A program made the translations under genes and the position numbers. A stretch of DNA of 37,311 nucleotides from Fusobacterium sp. DD2. Lineage in GTDB: Bacteria > Fusobacteriota > Fusobacteriia > Fusobacteriales > Fusobacteriaceae. Under the pieces are notes generated by a model, which made no database searches, was not told where the DNA came from, and worked only from the letters and a program-made list of their open reading frames with translations. The stretch covers positions 1 through 37,311 of the forward strand of contig NZ_JADRHM010000019.1 of assembly GCF_018205345.1 (NCBI RefSeq). The letters run 5' to 3'. Positions 31,825 to 37,311 of this stretch are shown here, one piece after another; within the stretch, counting starts at the first letter, position 1, and each line of letters begins with the position of its first letter.

Positions 31825-34800
31825 TTATATCCTCTCTTCTCAAAGTGATTTTATCTAAGAACTTTCCTATTTTTATATTCTGTACCCTAGATTCTCTGCT
31901 CATCTCATCCTGCTCAACATTACATACACTTTTAACATATTTTCCTATAACCTCTAGGTTATTCCCTGGAGTTGCAAGTATAAATTGAAACTTCAGATTT
32001 TTGAAAAGTTCTAGTCCAAATCTTGCTGCATCATTGGAACTTTTTAAAAAGGCCTCATCTATAATGACCACTCTAAATCCTATCTCCTGACTATTATCCA
32101 TGAAATAGTTATAAGAAAGACCTGCCCCTAAAATAGTGTAAGCAAGTTTTTCCTTTTGACCTCCAGATTTACCTGATGAATCATCATAATGTTCACGTTG
32201 TTTGCCTGTTTCCTGATCTTTCTCTGTTGCAGAAAAAGCAAACCAGTTTCTTACATCAGTAACTCTGCCAACCCAACGCCCTTCAGGCGTATTTGTACCC
32301 TGCTGTTTAAATTTTTCTATTAAAGCTCTTGCAGCCTTAAAACGTGTCTCAAGTACTGTCTCATCGTCAGTTTGACCACCAATGCAAGAATTTATCTCTG
32401 CTCTAAATTCATTTATTTCACTGTTATTGGTATGATTGACATTAATTGTAATATATGTCCCTACATTAAACTCTATTGTCGATAGTATTCTATTTATTTT
32501 TTCTATTTTAGTACAAATCTTTTTCTCACTCTCTGAGAAAGTACTATTCATAAATCCAAAACGTAGTCCAACTTTATCATGTAGCCCATCTTTAAATTCT
32601 TTTTCTAATTTGTATAATTTGTCTTTTTCCAATTCTTCTAGCATTACGTTACATTCTTCTAAAGAATTGACATTTGCATCAAAACTTATAATTTCAAATT
32701 TATTTACAAATTTTCCAATGGAAGTAATTAATTTATCTCTTAAATTTATTTCATTTTCATTTTTTTTATCTAATTGCGCTTCTAAAAATCTTCTAATATT
32801 GTCACTTATCTCATCTACATTAGCTAAAGATAATTGGGTGTTTATCTTCTCCTTATATATTTTTAATACCAAAGCTAACCCAGTCTCATAACATTCAATA
32901 ATTTCTTTTATCTTAATCTTTTCTTTATTTTTTCTTAATTGACTATCAAAATTCTCTCTTTTAGTAGTAGTTTCTCTTATATCTGCAACTAAATTATTAA
33001 TTTCCGTCTCAGTTAATGCCAACTCATCTCTTTTTTGGGCTACAACATTTTTTAGATACCTTAATTTATCATTTTTCTCTAATTCTGCTATTCTGCCCAC
33101 TAATTCTGCTATTCTTTCCTCTACATTTTTTAAGTTTAACTCCTCAAAGTCTTTATACTGAAGTAAAATAGAAGTAGCTAACTGCTGGATCTCTAAAGCT
33201 TTTTTGTTCTTTTCAATCTCTACATATTTATCCTGTATTAGACTTATGACATTTCTAATATCATCTAAATTCTGTGTTAGCATATTTATCTTTTTTTCAT
33301 TGGTAAAACCTAAACAGTAATAGCTTCTATCATCAATTTTTCTGCTATCATCTTTTTCATGCTTAGTATTAGACCTTATTTGACCTTCAATAGTCAATCC
33401 TCTTGAACATTTATTAAGTATTTCTATTGTTGCACAACACTGATAGTTATATCTTCTAGTCAAAAAATTCTCTAACCACTTTTTAAAATTTATGTCATCT
33501 TTTAACGTTATTTTTTTTAACACTGAGTTATCATCTACATATCGCATTTCTTTTAAATTTGTAATATTGTTATCCACGAAATGATAGACTAATCTATTTT
33601 TCAAATGATGATCATTTATATATTTAGATATTTCATTATACAGATGCTTAGGAATGAGCAACGATTTTGCAAATCCACGGAGCAGTCTTTCAATAGCTCC
33701 TTCCCACTGCAAATCCGTTACCTCTATTAACTCTCCTGCAAATGGAATTTCTTTACTCTGCAGCTTAAATTCGTCACATAATTTTTGTTGAATATTTACT
33801 AAATATTTAGGAATATTGCTAGTTCTTGATTTTAATGATTCCAGTTCCTCACTAATCAACTGTGATTTACGCTGTTCATCATTCTTTTCTATTGTTATTT
33901 CATCCAATTTTTGCTGATAATTACCTATTTCCACTGGCAGAGTTTCATAAAGTTTTCTCAGTTCATTTTGATTTTTATCAAACTCTTCTTTTGTATATGG
34001 AACCTTTAGCTTTAACAACTGGCTTTGTTTTGTATAATCTGCTATCTTTCTTTTTACAGTTTCTTTTTTTTCATTTTCTCTTTTTAACTCTTTTTGGCAA
34101 TTTGCAATGGCATTTCCACCCTGTTCTCCAATATTTATAAGCAGTTCATCTATTTCTTTTCCAAATTTCTTCTTAAGCTCTACTTTAACAGATTTTTTTT
34201 CTTCCAATTCACTCTGTTTAGCATTTAAATTTGCTATCTCAGTTTCTAATAATTCTACTTTGTGCTCACAAGTCCATGGAAGTAAAACTTCCTGTGCTAT
34301 TTTTATAGCATTTATTTCATCAAGAAGATCATTTCTTTTCTTTCCAATCGTTCTTATCGGTCTTAACAATTCCACCTGTTTTTTCGCTTCCAATGCTTTT
34401 TCATATGAAACATTCAAGTCTTCAAAATTATCTATAAGTTTGTTTATTTCATCATCAATAGTTCTGTTGCGTTCTAAAATATACTCACGGACAAACTGTG
34501 TAAGAGAATCTACTTTTTTCATATGTATGGCCTGTTGAAAAATATTTAAGGCCTGTTCATCCAATCCACCTAAAAGCTTTGAAAATTTTGAATAATATCC
34601 TGCATATGTATCCATCATCTTTATACTATTATCTTTAAAATATTTTCGTAATGCAGATATCCCACCTTTAAATTCTTCAAAATCCTTTTTAATGCTGAGC
34701 TCTTTTTCCGCTATTATATATTTTTTCTCCAATCCATTACTCTCATCACCTTTATAATAAAGTAGCATTGCTAAAGTAACTGTTTTATTCTGCTTTTCAT

Positions 34801-35176
34801 CCTTAAAAACAGCCAAAATAACAGAATAATCTTGAAAATCTCTTAATTTCTCAGGAATAGTTCTTCCTTCTTTAGTTACAGTACGTCCATATGTTCCTAA
34901 TACATAGGTATGAATTGTCCTTTCTCTAGGCCCTGACCCAGCAGCCTGATTATAATTAAATTTTCTTCCATCTACTAGTAAAGTTTGAATTGCATCTATA
35001 ACAGAAGATTTACCTAACCCAGACGCACCATATATCAAAGTATTGTCACCATTGAATTCAAAAGGCCAGATAAATTTGTTAAATGTTCCCCAATTTAAAA
35101 GCTCTACTTTATATAATCTTATACCTGCTTTTATATCTGAAGGTGGTAAATTAAATAAACTATGCTGCGTCCCCAT
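31817..35176 (-). CDS. jetC: Wadjet protein JetC (SMC/MukB-like ATPase)
   Basis: An 1119-residue SMC-type ATPase. Walker A is TLIYGASGLGKSSVIDAIQT (about residue 50), the ABC signature is SSGKSGGQKEKLAYTILGAG (about residue 1004), and Walker B is FRVVIIDEAFLKSS (D1040, E1041). Between them lie two long coiled-coil regions (about 270-460 and 660-890) around a hinge-like domain. It is the loop-extruding motor of Wadjet and belongs to the MukB/MksB relatives (COG4913-like). It starts 3 bp after jetB with GAGGAGG upstream. Confidence 0.95.
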   Translation of the reverse strand: MGTQHSLFNLPPSDIKAGIRLYKVELLNWGTFNKFIWPFEFNGDNTLIYGASGLGKSSVIDAIQTLLVDGRKFNYNQAAGSGPRERTIHTYVLGTYGRTVTKEGRTIPEKLRDFQDYSVILAVFKDEKQNKTVTLAMLLYYKGDESNGLEKKYIIAEKELSIKKDFEEFKGGISALRKYFKDNSIKMMDTYAGYYSKFSKLLGGLDEQALNIFQQAIHMKKVDSLTQFVREYILERNRTIDDEINKLIDNFEDLNVSYEKALEAKKQVELLRPIRTIGKKRNDLLDEINAIKIAQEVLLPWTCEHKVELLETEIANLNAKQSELEEKKSVKVELKKKFGKEIDELLINIGEQGGNAIANCQKELKRENEKKETVKRKIADYTKQSQLLKLKVPYTKEEFDKNQNELRKLYETLPVEIGNYQQKLDEITIEKNDEQRKSQLISEELESLKSRTSNIPKYLVNIQQKLCDEFKLQSKEIPFAGELIEVTDLQWEGAIERLLRGFAKSLLIPKHLYNEISKYINDHHLKNRLVYHFVDNNITNLKEMRYVDDNSVLKKITLKDDINFKKWLENFLTRRYNYQCCATIEILNKCSRGLTIEGQIRSNTKHEKDDSRKIDDRSYYCLGFTNEKKINMLTQNLDDIRNVISLIQDKYVEIEKNKKALEIQQLATSILLQYKDFEELNLKNVEERIAELVGRIAELEKNDKLRYLKNVVAQKRDELALTETEINNLVADIRETTTKRENFDSQLRKNKEKIKIKEIIECYETGLALVLKIYKEKINTQLSLANVDEISDNIRRFLEAQLDKKNENEINLRDKLITSIGKFVNKFEIISFDANVNSLEECNVMLEELEKDKLYKLEKEFKDGLHDKVGLRFGFMNSTFSESEKKICTKIEKINRILSTIEFNVGTYITINVNHTNNSEINEFRAEINSCIGGQTDDETVLETRFKAARALIEKFKQQGTNTPEGRWVGRVTDVRNWFAFSATEKDQETGKQREHYDDSSGKSGGQKEKLAYTILGAGLSYNYFMDNSQEIGFRVVIIDEAFLKSSNDAARFGLELFKNLKFQFILATPGNNLEVIGKYVKSVCNVEQDEMSRESRVQNIKIGKFLDKITLRREDINE

Positions 35177-35179
35177 TAT

Positions 35180-35764
35180 TTATTCCTCCTCTTTTTCATC
35201 CTCATTAAAAAACTCTCTATAAGAGTCTAATTTTGTATCTATCCCCTCAAGACAGTGTGCATCAACAAATCTTTCTACAATTCTCAATATTTCATATTGA
35301 TCCTGATAACCCTTTATTTGCCTTATAAATCCCATGTCCGCTATTTTTTTTATTGCACTATTTACACGCTTTATTTCTCTTATCTCATCTGTTTTTTTCC
35401 CTAAAAATAAAGCAATATATTCATATATCTTATCTTTGGATATAACTTCCCGCCCTTTTATAGAAATTGTATTTGGTAAATTTTTTTTTAATAATACAAG
35501 TATTAAGCTTGAATATCTATCCAACTGATTCCTTCTAACTAGCCTTGGCACTCTTGACTCCTTGCTATCATCTAAAATTGTTACATAACAATAGCCATTT
35601 TCACTGTCCAGTACAAACTTTAAGTTTAAATACTTTACATATTCCTCAATTCTAGGTTTATGCCTTATAATGTAATCCCATACTTCTAAATCATCACTTC
35701 TATTGATAATTCCTTTTAATAAGTTTGTTACACTTTTTGAAAATAATATCTCCTGTTCTTCCAT
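35180..35764 (-). CDS. jetB: Wadjet protein JetB (MukE-like, DUF4194)
   Basis: A 194-residue protein. The start is MEEQEILFSK (35764) because AGGAGGG lies 4 bp upstream; an in-frame ATG 7 codons earlier overlaps jetA. The winged-helix pattern (VPRLVRRNQLDRYSSLILVL, ISKDKIYEYIALFLGKKTDE, VNSAIKKIADMGFIRQIKG) matches DUF4194 JetB proteins, the MukE equivalents that bridge the kleisin JetA and the ATPase JetC. It lies 8 bp after jetA. Confidence 0.92.
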   Translation of the reverse strand: MEEQEILFSKSVTNLLKGIINRSDDLEVWDYIIRHKPRIEEYVKYLNLKFVLDSENGYCYVTILDDSKESRVPRLVRRNQLDRYSSLILVLLKKNLPNTISIKGREVISKDKIYEYIALFLGKKTDEIREIKRVNSAIKKIADMGFIRQIKGYQDQYEILRIVERFVDAHCLEGIDTKLDSYREFFNEDEKEEE

Positions 35765-35772
35765 TTTCCCTC

Positions 35773-37269
35773 CTAATCTTTCCAACTATAATATGTCTTT
35801 TTAAGCTGTGCACATTCACCATTTTCTTTCAAATCTATAATATCTATCTCTTCATAATTTATTTCTTTCTTAAAATACTTTCCCAAGTTTAAATATTTCA
35901 AAAATTCGATTTTTCCATATTTTAATGGATATCTCTCAATAACATCTGCTAAACTCACTTTGCCAATTTTGCTTTCTTCTAAACATTTTTTTACTTTCTC
36001 CACCAATTCATGTTCGTCAATAAGAACCTGCTTTGATAGACTTGAGTAATCTATCTCATTGTCAGCTACTTCTAAATCATAAATTTTTTGCTCCATTATA
36101 TCTGGAATAGTAAATAAGCTCCTTGCCATAGGAATATCAATGTCAAGATAAAAACTATCTAACTCTATTGTAAAATTCTTGAGCTCTTTTACCCCTTTTA
36201 ATTTAGAAAATTTATATTCTATACTATTAATGAGCTGATTAATCCTACGATAATCATTTTCACTGTCTCCATTCTCAACACATTTTCTCAAATCCTTATC
36301 ACATCTAGCCATTACTCCTAATATACTTTTTGCAGCTTCTTTTAAATCTGACTCTATTGTATATAATCTTTGAGATTCAGGCACAGCTCTTACAACTTCA
36401 TTTTCCATAACTTTTTTTACCAAACTGGCAAATCTATTTTGGGATTCACGAGACATTAAGTGGTCACAAAAGGCTTTCATACTTTTTCCCTGATTACTGT
36501 CCTTTATACTGTGCTCTCCATTGAAGTAATTGCTCAATAATTCTCCTCTGCCTTTTTTCCATTCTATTGCATCCTCTTTAAATTCCAAGTTTAAATCTAC
36601 AAAATTTTTTTCAACACTCCTTAAATCACCCAAGATGTCATTAGCTGAATCTAAAATCTGATACACATATTCAATAATCTGATGAGGTTGAAGGTTTAAA
36701 ATTTTTCCTACTTCAAGGTCAGATATCTCTTTATTGATTTTGTCACGTTCCTCTTTTAAATAGGAAATTCTTGTTTCAATATTCTCTCCACTACCAACTG
36801 CAATTTGGTATAACAACATAATAATTGTCTTGAAACGTGATTCTGCACCAATAAACTCTCTTTCTTCCAGATTCATTATTGCTTTGATAGCCTTTTGAGC
36901 TCCTGGTGTTAAATCATAATATATATCATTATCCAGGATATATCTTCTCAGATAACCTTTATCTTCATCACACCACCTCAAAAGATATTCTTTTGCAGTT
37001 GTTTTAATTTTTTTATTCTCTTCCCCATCTTCACTAAAAAAATTTATTTCCTCTTTATTAACCATCCCATATTCCAGTTCTTCTATAAAACTCTCCAAGT
37101 CAGATTCTATTTCTTCTTCTATTATTCCTCTGTTATTATTTGCAACAAATTCACTATACAGGAACGATACTATAAACGGAGCATTTTTTTGAGCCAGTAA
37201 TTTCCAGGTTGTATTAGTATCCCGTAATTTTTTGAGATTATGAAAATTCATAAATATATTCGATTGCAA
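35773..37269 (-). CDS. jetA: Wadjet protein JetA (kleisin, MukF-like)
   Basis: A 498-residue protein that begins the jetABCD operon. The N-terminal part is a winged-helix region (SFLYSEFVANNNRGIIEEEI, ESDLESFIEELEYGMVNKEE, TAKEYLLRWCDEDKGYLRRY). Helical segments follow (FKTIIMLLYQIAVGSGENIE, YLKEERDKINKEISDLEVGK), and a C-terminal winged-helix ends the protein. This matches JetA kleisins. The start is taken as TTG at 37269 because GAGGTG lies 6 bp upstream; the ATG at 37251 has no ribosome site. The operon promoter lies at or beyond the window edge. Confidence 0.88.
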   Translation of the reverse strand: MQSNIFMNFHNLKKLRDTNTTWKLLAQKNAPFIVSFLYSEFVANNNRGIIEEEIESDLESFIEELEYGMVNKEEINFFSEDGEENKKIKTTAKEYLLRWCDEDKGYLRRYILDNDIYYDLTPGAQKAIKAIMNLEEREFIGAESRFKTIIMLLYQIAVGSGENIETRISYLKEERDKINKEISDLEVGKILNLQPHQIIEYVYQILDSANDILGDLRSVEKNFVDLNLEFKEDAIEWKKGRGELLSNYFNGEHSIKDSNQGKSMKAFCDHLMSRESQNRFASLVKKVMENEVVRAVPESQRLYTIESDLKEAAKSILGVMARCDKDLRKCVENGDSENDYRRINQLINSIEYKFSKLKGVKELKNFTIELDSFYLDIDIPMARSLFTIPDIMEQKIYDLEVADNEIDYSSLSKQVLIDEHELVEKVKKCLEESKIGKVSLADVIERYPLKYGKIEFLKYLNLGKYFKKEINYEEIDIIDLKENGECAQLKKTYYSWKD

Positions 37270-37311
37270 CTATTTCACCTCTTTTTTATGAAAAAATTTA
37301 CAAAAAAAAGA

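Noticed and set aside
32436-34538. Open frames on the plus strand opposite jetC (for example 32436-32891 and 34107-34538)
   Set aside because: They lack ribosome sites and recognisable domains and are Phe/Ser-rich reflections of the Lys/Glu-rich coiled coils of jetC on the other strand.

Overview
The window is very AT-rich, almost every gene lies on the minus strand, and ribosome sites are strong AGGAGG-type with several TTG or GTG starts. This fits a low-GC anaerobe, most likely a Bacillota/Tissierellia-type organism, with Fusobacteriota not excluded. No rRNA or housekeeping marker allows a firmer call.

Region 1 (1 to about 24290) is one arm of a Tn1549/CTn-like integrative conjugative element, read right to left. 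It starts at a disrupted hsdM gene and runs: small zinc-ribbon protein, IS110 insertion sequence, RepA_N-type initiator, DnaC-like ATPase, PcfB, BRO-type antirepressor, VirD4/TraG coupling protein, a hypothetical, an SSB-like protein, Maff2 (pilin-like), TrbL/VirB6-like protein, PrgI, VirB4, a large NlpC/P60 (CD1108-type) protein, DUF4315, a coiled-coil surface protein, a DUF4366 (CD1107-type) protein, topoisomerase III, and a C5-cytosine methyltransferase that runs off the window. The relaxase and integrase are not in view. Inside repA lie four iterons at exactly 23 bp spacing, a candidate replication origin.

Within this element a more GC-rich cassette (about 5309-9880) has been inserted. 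It carries a TetR regulator, an ABC-2 exporter (ATPase plus two permeases), a cysteine-rich KTR protein, a Tn916-type sigma factor and a truncated Tn916-type HTH gene. It is bracketed by a roughly 650 bp direct repeat covering the NlpC/P60 3' end and DUF4315. This is the signature expected of a single-crossover (Campbell-type) integration, and it leaves chimeric gene ends on both sides.

Region 2 (about 24290-37311) looks like host sequence and is a defence island. It holds the 5' part of hsdM (type I restriction-modification), two paralogous SF1 helicases that both end in a HEPN-like domain with an R-N-x-A-x-H motif, a five-repeat CRISPR array between them with no cas genes in view, and a complete Wadjet operon (jetA-jetB-jetC-jetD). 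The two helicase genes have matching promoters (TTGATT, 17 bp, GATAAT) and matching ribosome sites, so each is probably its own transcription unit. The helicase-HEPN pair is the best candidate here for an undescribed defence system.
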